Assembly (NCBI GenBank): GCA_036498265.1
Contig: DASYFT010000010.1
Coordinates: forward strand, 6,017-70,016
From: Palsa-744 sp036498265
Lineage (GTDB): Bacteria; Actinomycetota; Thermoleophilia; Solirubrobacterales; Solirubrobacteraceae
Direction of reading: 5' to 3'
Length of the DNA stretch: 64,000 bases
Of this stretch, positions 17,049 through 24,966 are shown piece by piece. A program made the translations under genes and the position numbers. Under the pieces are notes generated by a model. The model saw nothing but the letters and a program-made list of their open reading frames with translations. It had not been told where the DNA came from and did not search any database. Positions within the stretch are counted from its first letter, which is position 1, and the number at the start of each line of letters is the position of its first letter.

Positions 17049-17483
17049 TCAGTGCATCACCAGGGCCGTGGCTCCCCGGATTTCGACCACCTCGACGCGC
17101 TCGCCGGCGGCGATCACCTCGTCGTCGTCGTAGCTGCGGGCGGTCCACACCTCGCCGCCGTCGATCTTCACGCAGCCGACCCCCTCGTCGTTGGCGATGC
17201 GCTCGATGACCATCGCCGGGCGCCCCACGAGCGCGGCCGCGCCGGTTCGTATCGCGGGCGGGAGGCGGCGGTGGCGACGGGCGACCGGGCGCAGCGCCCC
17301 GAACACGATCAGCGAGGCGACCACGAAGAGGATCCCCGACAGCAGAGCGCCCACGCCGAGCAGGCTGACGAGCGCCGCCAGCCCCGCCCCGACGGCGAAC
17401 GGCAGCAGGTAGAAGCCCCCCTGGTGCATCTCGCCGATCCCGAGGACGCAGGCGGCGACCAACCAGATGATCCAACTGTCCAT
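17049..17483 (-). CDS. NfeD-family membrane protein
   Basis: A short (144-aa) NfeD protein with two to three TM segments (~5-75: WIIWLVAACVLGIGE, FYLLPFAVGAGLAALVSLL, GILFVVASLIVFGAL) and a C-terminal OB-fold domain with the pattern LVGRPAMVIER...GCVKIDGGEVWTARS. Short NfeD proteins accompany SPFH proteins; this one is 51 nt upstream of its SPFH partner. It lacks the ClpP-like protease domain of long NfeD. Confidence 0.88.
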   Translation of the reverse strand: MDSWIIWLVAACVLGIGEMHQGGFYLLPFAVGAGLAALVSLLGVGALLSGILFVVASLIVFGALRPVARRHRRLPPAIRTGAAALVGRPAMVIERIANDEGVGCVKIDGGEVWTARSYDDDEVIAAGERVEVVEIRGATALVMH

Positions 17484-17523
17484 GTAGCCAGATTATCCCG
17501 CTCGGGTGAGCGGATGTCGACGT

Positions 17524-18540
17524 TCAGCCCTGCGCGATCAGCGCGCGGGCGAAGTCCTCGGCATCGAAGGGCCTCAGATCCTCGACCGTCTCGCCGACGC
17601 CGATCAGCTTGACCGGAAGCCCCAGCTCGCGCGCGATCGCCAGCGCGATGCCGCCGCGGGCGGTGCCGTCGAGCTTCGTCAGCACAACGCCGGTCACCTC
17701 CGCGCTCTCGGCGAACAGCCTGGCCTGGCGCAGTCCGTTCTGGCCGGTGGTCGCATCGAGCGTGAGCAGCGTCTCGTGGGGAGCACCCTCGAGCTGCCTG
17801 GCGATCACCCTGCGCACCTTCGCCAGCTCTCCCATCAGGTCCTCCTGCGTGTGCAGCCGTCCGGCGGTGTCCACGATCACGACGTCGATCCCACGCGCGC
17901 GCGCCTGTGCGATCGCGTCGAACGCCACGGCGCCCGGGTCCGAGCCCTCCGGTCCGCTCACGATCTCGGCGCCGGCCCGTGCCGCCCAGCCCTCGAGCTG
18001 CTCGCCGGCGGCCGCGCGGAAGGTGTCCGCGGCCGCCAGCAGGACGCTCTTGCCGAGCTGCTCGTGCAGGTGCCACGCCAGCTTGCCGATCGTGGTGGTC
18101 TTGCCGGTGCCGTTCACTCCGACGGCGACGATCACGGTCGGGCTCGGACGGATGTCGATCCGAGCATCGCCGGTGCGGGCGGTCTCGGCCAGCAGCTCGA
18201 TCAGCCGCTCGCTGAGCGCCTCTCCCCCCTCGAGCCGGCCGCCCGACGCCTCGGCCTCGAGCTCCCCCACGACGGACGCCGTCGTGCCGGCGCCCACGTC
18301 CGCCATGATCAGCGCCTCCTCGAGGCGTTCCCAGGTGTGCTCGTCGAGGACGCCGAAGAGCGTCGCCTGGATCTCGCTTCCGAGCGCCTGGCGCGTCCGC
18401 GCCATGCTCTCGCGCAGTCGCCGGAACAGCCCGCCGCGCTTCGGCTCGGCCGCTCCCGCATCCTTTGCTTCGGCCCCTCCCGCGCTGCCGTCCCCGCCGT
18501 TCCCGTCGGTGATGAACAGTTCGCTCCAGTCGCGCGCCAC
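17524..18540 (-). CDS. ftsY: SRP receptor FtsY
   Basis: The 338-aa receptor GTPase docks SRP-ribosome complexes at the membrane. The acidic/Gly-rich A region is short (~1-30) and followed by an amphipathic RGGLFRRLRESMARTR, which may be the membrane-targeting helix. The NG domain is intact: GVNGTGKTTTIGKLA, AADTFRAAA, VDTAGRLHTQ, TKLDGTARGG and GVGETVEDLRPFD. The GTG start is 27 nt after smc, in the rnc-smc-ftsY order. Confidence 0.96.
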   Translation of the reverse strand: MARDWSELFITDGNGGDGSAGGAEAKDAGAAEPKRGGLFRRLRESMARTRQALGSEIQATLFGVLDEHTWERLEEALIMADVGAGTTASVVGELEAEASGGRLEGGEALSERLIELLAETARTGDARIDIRPSPTVIVAVGVNGTGKTTTIGKLAWHLHEQLGKSVLLAAADTFRAAAGEQLEGWAARAGAEIVSGPEGSDPGAVAFDAIAQARARGIDVVIVDTAGRLHTQEDLMGELAKVRRVIARQLEGAPHETLLTLDATTGQNGLRQARLFAESAEVTGVVLTKLDGTARGGIALAIARELGLPVKLIGVGETVEDLRPFDAEDFARALIAQG

Positions 18541-18567
18541 GGGCCGCGCGACGATAGCAGGGGCGCG

Positions 18568-21500
18568 TCAGGCCACCTCTGCGACCTCGGGAGCCTCCTC
18601 GGCGGGCAGCCTGCGCGATAGCACCTTGGAGACTCCGTCTCTCCCCATCGACACGCCGTAGAGCCAGTCGGCCGCCTCCATCGTGCGCTTCTGGTGGGTG
18701 ATCACGATGAACTGGGCGCGGTCGGAGTACCGGCGCAGCAGCGCCAGGAACCGGTCGAGATTGGCGTCGTCGAGCGCGGCCTCGACCTCGTCGAGGATGT
18801 AGAAAGGGCAGGGGCGCGCGAGGAAGACCGCGAACAGGAACGCCAGCGCGGTCATCGACTTCTCGCCGCCGGACAGCAGCGACAGGCGCTTGGTGGCCTT
18901 GCCCGCCGGGGTGATCTCGATCTCGACGCCCAGGAGCTCCTCCTCCTCGCCCGCGCGCTCGCCGAGCTCCGCCTCGGCCTCCGCGTCCGCGGCGGCCTCG
19001 GCGGCGTCGCCGTGCCCGGCGCCGTCCCCGTTGGCCAGCGGCTGGCCGCCGAGCACCGCCCGCGGCCCCTGGTCTTCGGCGACCAGGCGCAGCCGCCCGC
19101 TACCCCCCGGGAACACGTCGCCGGCAAGCTCTTCGAAGTTCCGCGCCGCGGCCGAGAAGGTCTGCTCGAAGGTCTCCTCTATCTGCCGGTCCGTGTCCCT
19201 GATCACGCCCCGAAGCTCGCGCAGCGCCGTCTCCAGGTCCGAGCGCTGGCGCTCGAGCTCCTCGACGTGCTCGACCGCCTCCCCGTACTCCTGCTGCGCG
19301 AGCGGGTTGACCGGGCCGAGCAGCTCGCGCCGCCTCGTCAGCCGCTCCACCCGCGCCTCGAGCTCGAGCCGTTGCTCCTCGCCGAGCTCCTCCGCGCCCT
19401 CCTGGCCCTCCTCGCCTTCCGGCGGCGAGCCGAAGCCCAGCCTGTCGCCCAGCCCCGTCAGCTCGAGTTGTGCCTCGGCAGCCTGGTCGCGCAGGCGCTG
19501 GGCGGCGACCTCGGCCTCCGTCACGACCTCACCGGCAGCGCGCAGCTCGGCCTGGATCTGGGCCTCCTGCGCCGCGCATGCCGCCAGCTCCGAGGACATC
19601 TCCTCACCGGCGAGCCTGTCGCCTGCGAGCTCCTGCTCGAGCGCCGTCATGCGCGCCTGCACCGCCTTGCCGGCGCTCTCGAGAGCCGCCGCCAGGCGCT
19701 CTGCGAGCGGCACCGAGGCGATGTCGGCCGAGCGCCGGGCGCGCAGCCGCTCGAGGCGGGCGAGCCGCTCGGCACGCTCGCGCGCAAGCCGCTGGGCCTG
19801 GCGCCGCTCGGCGGCGAGCTCGCCCTCGAGCTCGGCTTTGCGCACCGCGAGCGGGCCCTGCGCGGGCGCCGCGGAGCGCTGTTCGATGAGCCACTCCGTG
19901 CGGCGCCTCGCCTCGCCGGCCTCGGTCCGGCGGCGCTCTGCCTCGCGCAGCTCGCCCTCCGCGCGCCGGCACGCCTCCTCGGCCTCGCCCAGCTCGGCCT
20001 GCGCGCGCTCGCGCGCGTCGCGCGCGTCGTGCTCGGCGGCGGCGGCGCTCCCACTGGCTGCGGTCAGCCGGTCGCGCTCGTTGCGCCGGGCCAGGACGCG
20101 CTCGGTGCCGCCCTCCGTCAGCTGGCGCACCTCGCCCCAGGCTCCGAAGTAGACGCGGCCGGCTCGCGTGGCGGCGATGCCTTGGAAGTCGCGCGGCACG
20201 TCCTCGAGGCGCTCGACGACCCAGGCGTCCCCCAGCAGCCGTGCCGCCAGGTCCATCACCGCGGCCGGAGCGCTCAAGAGCTCGAGCAGCCTGCGAGCGC
20301 CGGCGGCCGGCGGTGGGCCGCCCCCCGTACCGGCGACGTCCGTGGCCGCGTCCGATCCCTCGGCCGCGAGCAGCGCGCTGCCGCCGTCCGGCCCCGATCG
20401 GTCGAGCAGCGACTGGGCGCCAGCCACGTCCTCGACGAGCGCTGCGTCCAGGCGACCGCCGAGCGCCGCCGCCAGCGCGAGCTCGTAGCCATCCTGGACC
20501 CGCAGCTCGTCGCTGAGCGCCGCGGGGGCGTCCGGCCCGTCCGTGCCGACGCGCGCGTGGCTGCGCAGGAACTGGTTGGCGGCCGCCAGCTCGGCGCCGA
20601 CTCGCTCGCACTCGCGCCGGCTCTCCTGTGCGTGCTGCTCGGCCGCTGCGAGGCGCGCACGTGCCTGCTCCACCTTGGCGTCCGCGGCGTCGCGGGCGGC
20701 GCGAGCGGACTCCAGCAGCTGCTCAGCCTCCGCGAGCTGCGCCGCCTGGCGCTCGCCCTCGGCCGTCAGCTCAGCCGTCTCGCGCTCGACGTCCTGCTCG
20801 CGCCGCGCCTCCAGCGTCGCGAGCTCGGCCTCGAGTGCCTCTATCCGCTCTGCTCCCGAGTCCGCGGGACCCTCGGTGCCCTCGCCCTCCTCGCCGTGCC
20901 TCAGCGTGCCCAGCTCCAGCTCGGCCTGGTCGATCCGGCGCGAGAGGGCCTGTGCGCTCGCGGCCGCCTGCTCGGCGCGAAGGCCGAGCCGCTCGCGCGC
21001 GGAGCGCGCCTCGTAGACGCGGCGCGAGAGCATGTCGTGGCGCTCGGCGCGCTCGGCGAGGGAGCGCTCGGCGACGCCACGCCGGTCGATCGTCTCCTGC
21101 AGCCGTCGCTCGATCCCGGCACGAGCCTCCCGGGCCTCGGCGACGCGGCGCTCGGCGAGCAGGAGCTCAGCCCGCCGTCCGCGTGAGGCGTCGCAGGCCA
21201 GCTCCCACCGTGCTTCGAGCGTCTGGCGCTCCAGGCGCTCGTGCAGCTGCGCAGCCTCCGCCTGGCGCTTGAGCGGCCTCAGCCTCGTGCGCGCCTCACG
21301 CTCTACGTCGAGCGCGCGGTCGAGGTTCTCCTGGGTGCGCTCGAGCTTCAGCTGGGCACGGCGCCTGCGCTTGCGGTGCTTTCCGAGCCCGGCGGCCTCC
21401 TCAATGAGCATGCGGCGGTCGCGCGGCTTGGAGATCACGATCCCATCGACCCTCCCCTGGGAGATGATCGAGTGCGTCTCCTTGCCCAGCCCCGTGTCGG

Positions 21501-21885
21501 AGAGCACCTCGATCACGTCCGTGAGCCTGCAGCGAGCACCGTTCAGCCGGTAGCCGCCGTCACCGGTGCGGTCCAGACGCCGCGCGATCGATATCTCGCT
21601 GAGCGGAAGGTCGACCGTGCCGTCGGAGTTGTCGAGCACGATCTCGACCTCCGCCTCGCTGCGCGCCTGCACGCCGCGTCCGCCGCCGAAGATCACGTCC
21701 TGCATCGACTGCCCGCGGACCGCGAGCGGCGACTGCTCGCCCATCGCCCACAGCACCGCGTCGGTCACATTCGACTTCCCCGAGCCGTTTGGCCCGACGA
21801 CGACGCTCACCCCAGGCCCGAAGGACAGGTGCGTGCGGTCGGGGAAGGACTTGAACCCCTTCAGCGTCAGCGACTTCAGGTGCAC
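18568..21885 (-). CDS. smc: Chromosome segregation ATPase SMC
   Basis: The 1105-aa SMC has an N-terminal head with Walker A GPNGSGKS (31-38), coiled coil (~165-440), a hinge (~445-600), the return coiled coil, and a C-terminal head with LSGGEKSMTALAFLFA and Walker B FYILDEVEAALDD. SMC with ScpA/B organises and segregates the chromosome. It is somewhat shorter than the usual ~1180. The C-head carries an Ala/Glu/Asp-rich insertion of ~35 residues (from about GQPLANGDGAGHG to GERAGEEEELLG), probably a disordered loop. GTG start; upstream of ftsY and 19 nt after rnc. Confidence 0.96.
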   Translation of the reverse strand: MHLKSLTLKGFKSFPDRTHLSFGPGVSVVVGPNGSGKSNVTDAVLWAMGEQSPLAVRGQSMQDVIFGGGRGVQARSEAEVEIVLDNSDGTVDLPLSEISIARRLDRTGDGGYRLNGARCRLTDVIEVLSDTGLGKETHSIISQGRVDGIVISKPRDRRMLIEEAAGLGKHRKRRRRAQLKLERTQENLDRALDVEREARTRLRPLKRQAEAAQLHERLERQTLEARWELACDASRGRRAELLLAERRVAEAREARAGIERRLQETIDRRGVAERSLAERAERHDMLSRRVYEARSARERLGLRAEQAAASAQALSRRIDQAELELGTLRHGEEGEGTEGPADSGAERIEALEAELATLEARREQDVERETAELTAEGERQAAQLAEAEQLLESARAARDAADAKVEQARARLAAAEQHAQESRRECERVGAELAAANQFLRSHARVGTDGPDAPAALSDELRVQDGYELALAAALGGRLDAALVEDVAGAQSLLDRSGPDGGSALLAAEGSDAATDVAGTGGGPPPAAGARRLLELLSAPAAVMDLAARLLGDAWVVERLEDVPRDFQGIAATRAGRVYFGAWGEVRQLTEGGTERVLARRNERDRLTAASGSAAAAEHDARDARERAQAELGEAEEACRRAEGELREAERRRTEAGEARRRTEWLIEQRSAAPAQGPLAVRKAELEGELAAERRQAQRLARERAERLARLERLRARRSADIASVPLAERLAAALESAGKAVQARMTALEQELAGDRLAGEEMSSELAACAAQEAQIQAELRAAGEVVTEAEVAAQRLRDQAAEAQLELTGLGDRLGFGSPPEGEEGQEGAEELGEEQRLELEARVERLTRRRELLGPVNPLAQQEYGEAVEHVEELERQRSDLETALRELRGVIRDTDRQIEETFEQTFSAAARNFEELAGDVFPGGSGRLRLVAEDQGPRAVLGGQPLANGDGAGHGDAAEAAADAEAEAELGERAGEEEELLGVEIEITPAGKATKRLSLLSGGEKSMTALAFLFAVFLARPCPFYILDEVEAALDDANLDRFLALLRRYSDRAQFIVITHQKRTMEAADWLYGVSMGRDGVSKVLSRRLPAEEAPEVAEVA

Positions 21886-21904
21886 GGACGACCCCCCTCC
21901 CCGC

Positions 21905-22606
21905 TCACTGCGCCTCGAGCCTGTCGACCGCCATCCGCGCGGCCTCCTGCTCGGCGTGCTTCTTGCTGCGCCCGCTGCCGCTCCCGAGCTCCCGGCCGTC
22001 CACGCATGCCACCACGACGTATGTGCGCTCGTGCGGCGGGCCCTGCTCGCCGGTCACCTCGTAGTTGACCTCCTCGCCGCGGCGCGCGAGCAGCTCCTGC
22101 AGCGCCGACTTGAAGTCCACGGGATGCTCGAGCGCCTGCTCGATCTCCGGTGCGAACGCCTCGACGGCGGCCTCCGCGGTGCGCTCGTAGCCCGCATGCA
22201 GATAGCACGCCCCGATCACCGCCTCGGTCACCGACGCCAGGACGCGCTCGGTTTCGAGCAGCGCCGTGGCGTTCTCGCGCAGTCCCTCGGGAGCGGCCGC
22301 GCGCAGGCGCTCGGGGAGGGCGAGCCGCACCGCCACCGCCCGGCAGGAGACCCCGGAGACCGCCTGTGCCCTGATCTTGGTGAGCCGTCCCGCCCCGAAG
22401 CGCTCCGCCTCGAGCCGCGGGTAGAGGTGGGCGGTGACCGCCAGGCCGAGGACGCTGTCGCCGAGGAACGCGAGCCGGCTGTAGGACTCGCTGCGCCGTT
22501 CGCTCCAAGACGCATGGGTGAACACCTGGCGCACCAGGTCCTCGGGCAGCCCGTCCAGCAGCTCGGCCAGCAGCATGGTCGTGATCATCCCCCACTCGTT
22601 CTCCAC
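21905..22606 (-). CDS. rnc: Ribonuclease III with atypical active site
   Basis: The 233-aa protein has the RNase III layout: a catalytic domain (~5-145) and a C-terminal dsRNA-binding domain (DFKSALQELLARRG, GSGRSKKHAEQEAARMAVDRL). The signature normally reads ERLEFLGD; here it is SRLAFLGDSVLG, so the first two Glu are Ser43 and Ala46 while Asp50 remains. The second cluster, normally ADxxEA, reads LASVTEAVIG: Asp becomes Ser125 and Glu128 remains. Two of four metal ligands are therefore replaced. The start is GTG 22606, or ATG 22588. Synteny (acpP-rnc-smc-ftsY) supports true orthology. Confidence 0.9.
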   Translation of the reverse strand: MENEWGMITTMLLAELLDGLPEDLVRQVFTHASWSERRSESYSRLAFLGDSVLGLAVTAHLYPRLEAERFGAGRLTKIRAQAVSGVSCRAVAVRLALPERLRAAAPEGLRENATALLETERVLASVTEAVIGACYLHAGYERTAEAAVEAFAPEIEQALEHPVDFKSALQELLARRGEEVNYEVTGEQGPPHERTYVVVACVDGRELGSGSGRSKKHAEQEAARMAVDRLEAQ

Positions 22607-22698
22607 GGTGCAAGGCCGCCCCGGCCTGACAGTCGACGACAGCGCACGGGCCGCGCTGCGCGCCGCCGCCGCTCGCCGCCGGCACGGCGGGTGCGGGG

Positions 22699-22974
22699 CT
22701 AGCCGTGCCCGGGCGCATCGGCCGCTCCGACATGTTCGAGCACGAAGTCCACCGCCTGTCCCACCGTCAGTATGTCCGCCGCCTGCTCGTCTGACATGTG
22801 CACTCCGTAGGTGTCCTCGAGCTCCTGCACGAGCGTGTACAGGTCCAGGGAGTCGGCCTCGAGGTCCTCCTTGAAGCGGGTGCCCTCGATGATCGCGCCG
22901 GCGTCCAGATCCAGCTCGTCGGCGAGGTGCGCCTGGATCAGCCGGAGCACCTCCTCGCGCGTGAGCGCCATCAT
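22699..22974 (-). CDS. acpP: Acyl carrier protein
   Basis: The 91-aa carrier protein has the phosphopantetheine Ser in EADSLDLYTLVQELEDTYGVHMSDE. It holds growing acyl chains in fatty-acid synthesis. It lies between plsX and rnc, in the typical plsX-acpP-rnc order. Two adjacent ATGs (22974, 22971) are possible starts. DSLD is followed by Leu-Tyr rather than the more common Val-Glu. Confidence 0.93.
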   Translation of the reverse strand: MMALTREEVLRLIQAHLADELDLDAGAIIEGTRFKEDLEADSLDLYTLVQELEDTYGVHMSDEQAADILTVGQAVDFVLEHVGAADAPGHG

Positions 22975-23059
22975 GGCCGACGCCCTCCCATGGCGCCGGT
23001 CTGCGCCGGGATGCCGTGCACCGTCCGACCCGGCGCCGTGGTGGGCGATGTGGAGCGAC

Positions 23060-24157
23060 TCATCCTGTCTCGCGCAGGCTAGCGGCAGGCGCGGACGCGG
23101 GTGACTCCCGCAGCGCGCCGGCGAGCCTGAGCGCCTGCTGCGTCTGCGCGACGAGATCCTCGCGCGCGCCGCGCTCGGCGCGCACGATCGCCGTGGCGAA
23201 GCCAGCTCTGGTGAAGCGCCCGTGCGGGATCACGCCGAGGCGGCGCAGACCGAGCAGGTAGGCGCCACCGCTCGCCTCCGGATCGATCTCCTCGCGCAGC
23301 GGGCGCAGCGCTCCGCGAAGCAGCATGCCGCCGAGCCTGCCGGCGGTCGAGGCCATCGCCGCGTCCCGCACGGCGCCGAGGATCACCTGCGATGCGCCCT
23401 CGATCAGCTTCAGGGCGATGTTGCCGGTGAAGCCGTCGGTGACGACGACGTCGGCCGCGCCGTCCAGCACGTCGCCGCCCTCGACGTTGCCGACGAACTC
23501 GAAGGCGTCCAGCCCGGCGCCCGCCCGCTGCGCGAGCTCGGCGTGCACCTCGACGACGAGGGCGCTCCCGCGTGTCGCCTCCTCGCCGCTCGAGAGCAGG
23601 CCGACACGCGGGTGCTCGACCTCGAGCACGGCGCGGGAGAGGGCCGCTCCCATGAAGGCGAACTGCACGAGGTGCTCGCGCCTGGCATCGGCGTTGGCCC
23701 CCACGTCCAGCAGCGTGACCGGGTTGTGCGGAACCGGCAGCGGAAGCGCCAGCGCCGGCCGGTAGATCCCTTGGGCGCGCTTGATGTTGAACGTCCCGGC
23801 AGCCAGCGCCGCTCCGGTTCCGCCGGCACACACCAGCGCCTGTGCCCTGCCCTGTGCCACGGCCACGGCCGCCTGGACGATCGACGCGTCGGGCGTGCTG
23901 CGCACCGCCGCAACGGGATCCGGCGCCTTGGCAACCGATACGGGCGCATCCACCACCTCGACGCCCTCCGGCTGCTCACCGAGCTCGGCGGCGGGACCGA
24001 ACAGGAGCACTCGCACGCCCCCTGCAGCGGCGATCGCCGCTCCGGCGGCCACCTCGGCCGGGCCCAGATCAGCGCCGTTGCAGTCGACCGCCACGACCGG
24101 CCCCGCGTGATCCCGGACGGGGGTGGGCGAGGCCGAGGACGAAGCCCCTGGCGACAC
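23060..24157 (-). CDS. plsX: Phosphate acyltransferase PlsX
   Basis: The 365-aa protein makes acyl-phosphate from acyl-ACP for phospholipid synthesis. PlsX features are visible: AGGTGAALAAGTFNIKR, GIYRPALAL, LLDVGANADARREHLVQFAFMG, VGLLSSGEEATRG, FVGNVEGGDVL and VVTDGFTGNIALKLIEG. The usual N-terminal AVDAMGGDxAP is replaced by AVDCNGADLGP, so the first substrate loop is divergent. The start is GTG 24157, 5 nt after the rpmF stop. The rpmF-plsX-acpP order is conserved. Confidence 0.9.
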   Translation of the reverse strand: MSPGASSSASPTPVRDHAGPVVAVDCNGADLGPAEVAAGAAIAAAGGVRVLLFGPAAELGEQPEGVEVVDAPVSVAKAPDPVAAVRSTPDASIVQAAVAVAQGRAQALVCAGGTGAALAAGTFNIKRAQGIYRPALALPLPVPHNPVTLLDVGANADARREHLVQFAFMGAALSRAVLEVEHPRVGLLSSGEEATRGSALVVEVHAELAQRAGAGLDAFEFVGNVEGGDVLDGAADVVVTDGFTGNIALKLIEGASQVILGAVRDAAMASTAGRLGGMLLRGALRPLREEIDPEASGGAYLLGLRRLGVIPHGRFTRAGFATAIVRAERGAREDLVAQTQQALRLAGALRESPASAPAASLRETG

Positions 24158-24162
24158 GGCCG

Positions 24163-24369
24163 CTACTCGTCGTGGTCGTGATCGTGACCGTGCGCGCCGG
24201 GGGTCACGATCTCGCGACCCGCGTAGCTGCCGCAGGTCGGGCACACTCGGTGCGGCCGGCGCGGGCTGTGGCACTGCGGGCAGGCGTTCAGCGCCGGCGT
24301 GCCGATCTTGTGCTGGGCGCGCCGCTTGGCCGTACGGCTGTGCGACTGCTTTTTCTTGGGTACCGCCAT
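24163..24369 (-). CDS. rpmF: Ribosomal protein L32, zinc form with His-rich tail
   Basis: The 68-aa L32 starts MAVPKKKQSHSRTAKRRAQ and keeps the four zinc cysteines (C30, C33, C43, C46). The last ~9 residues, GAHGHDHDHDE, alternate His and Asp. This tail is not part of normal L32 and looks like an added metal-binding sequence. It lies between yceD and plsX, as usual. Confidence 0.96.
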   Translation of the reverse strand: MAVPKKKQSHSRTAKRRAQHKIGTPALNACPQCHSPRRPHRVCPTCGSYAGREIVTPGAHGHDHDHDE

Positions 24370-24414
24370 CGGCTGGGTAGGCTACCAGCCGTCGCCCGGC
24401 GGCCCGGCCCTCTC

Positions 24415-24933
24415 TCAGTCGAGCCGCAGCTCCCGCAGCTTCGCCCAGCGCGGGTCAGGCGCAGCCTCGTGACCGTGCTCCGGGCCGGCCTCGTTGAGGT
24501 CCGCGGCGCACACCGGGCACAGCCCGGCGCAGTCCGCGCGGCAGAGCACCTTCACGGGCATCGCCAGAGCGAACGCGTCGCGCGCCCAGGCCGAGAGGTC
24601 CAGCGTCTCGTCGCTGACGTAGGGGCTCGAGAGCTCCTCACCGCCTCCGGGCCGATCGACCTCGCGCGCCTCGACTGCGACGCTCGGCCCCGCCTCGTTC
24701 AGGCAGCGCATGCAGGGCCCGTGCACCTCGGCGGTGAAGTTCAGGCGCAGCGCGTAGCCGCCGCCGGTCATGCAGGAGATGCTCAGCTCAACCGGCACGC
24801 GTGCGGGCGCGACCTCGTAGCGCTCGCTGCCGAGCAGCAGCGGCTCGATGGCCACGTCCAGATGCAGGCGGCGTCCCTCCCCGGCGCTCAGCCGCAGGCC
24901 CGCAAGGTCGAAATCGTGTGTCAGAGCCGCCAT
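24415..24933 (-). CDS. yceD: YceD/DUF177 family protein
   Basis: The 172-aa protein carries the YceD pattern: GPCMRCLNEAGPSVAVEAREVD and a cysteine-rich end CRADCAGLCPVCAADLNEAGPEHGHEAAPDPRWAKLRELRL. YceD genes sit upstream of rpmF in most bacteria and are implicated in 23S rRNA or ribosome maturation. The ATG at 24933 is preferred over the TTG one codon upstream. Confidence 0.88.
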   Translation of the reverse strand: MAALTHDFDLAGLRLSAGEGRRLHLDVAIEPLLLGSERYEVAPARVPVELSISCMTGGGYALRLNFTAEVHGPCMRCLNEAGPSVAVEAREVDRPGGGEELSSPYVSDETLDLSAWARDAFALAMPVKVLCRADCAGLCPVCAADLNEAGPEHGHEAAPDPRWAKLRELRLD

Positions 24934-24966
24934 CAACCATCAGGCTAGCGCCCGCTGGGTGGCTCG

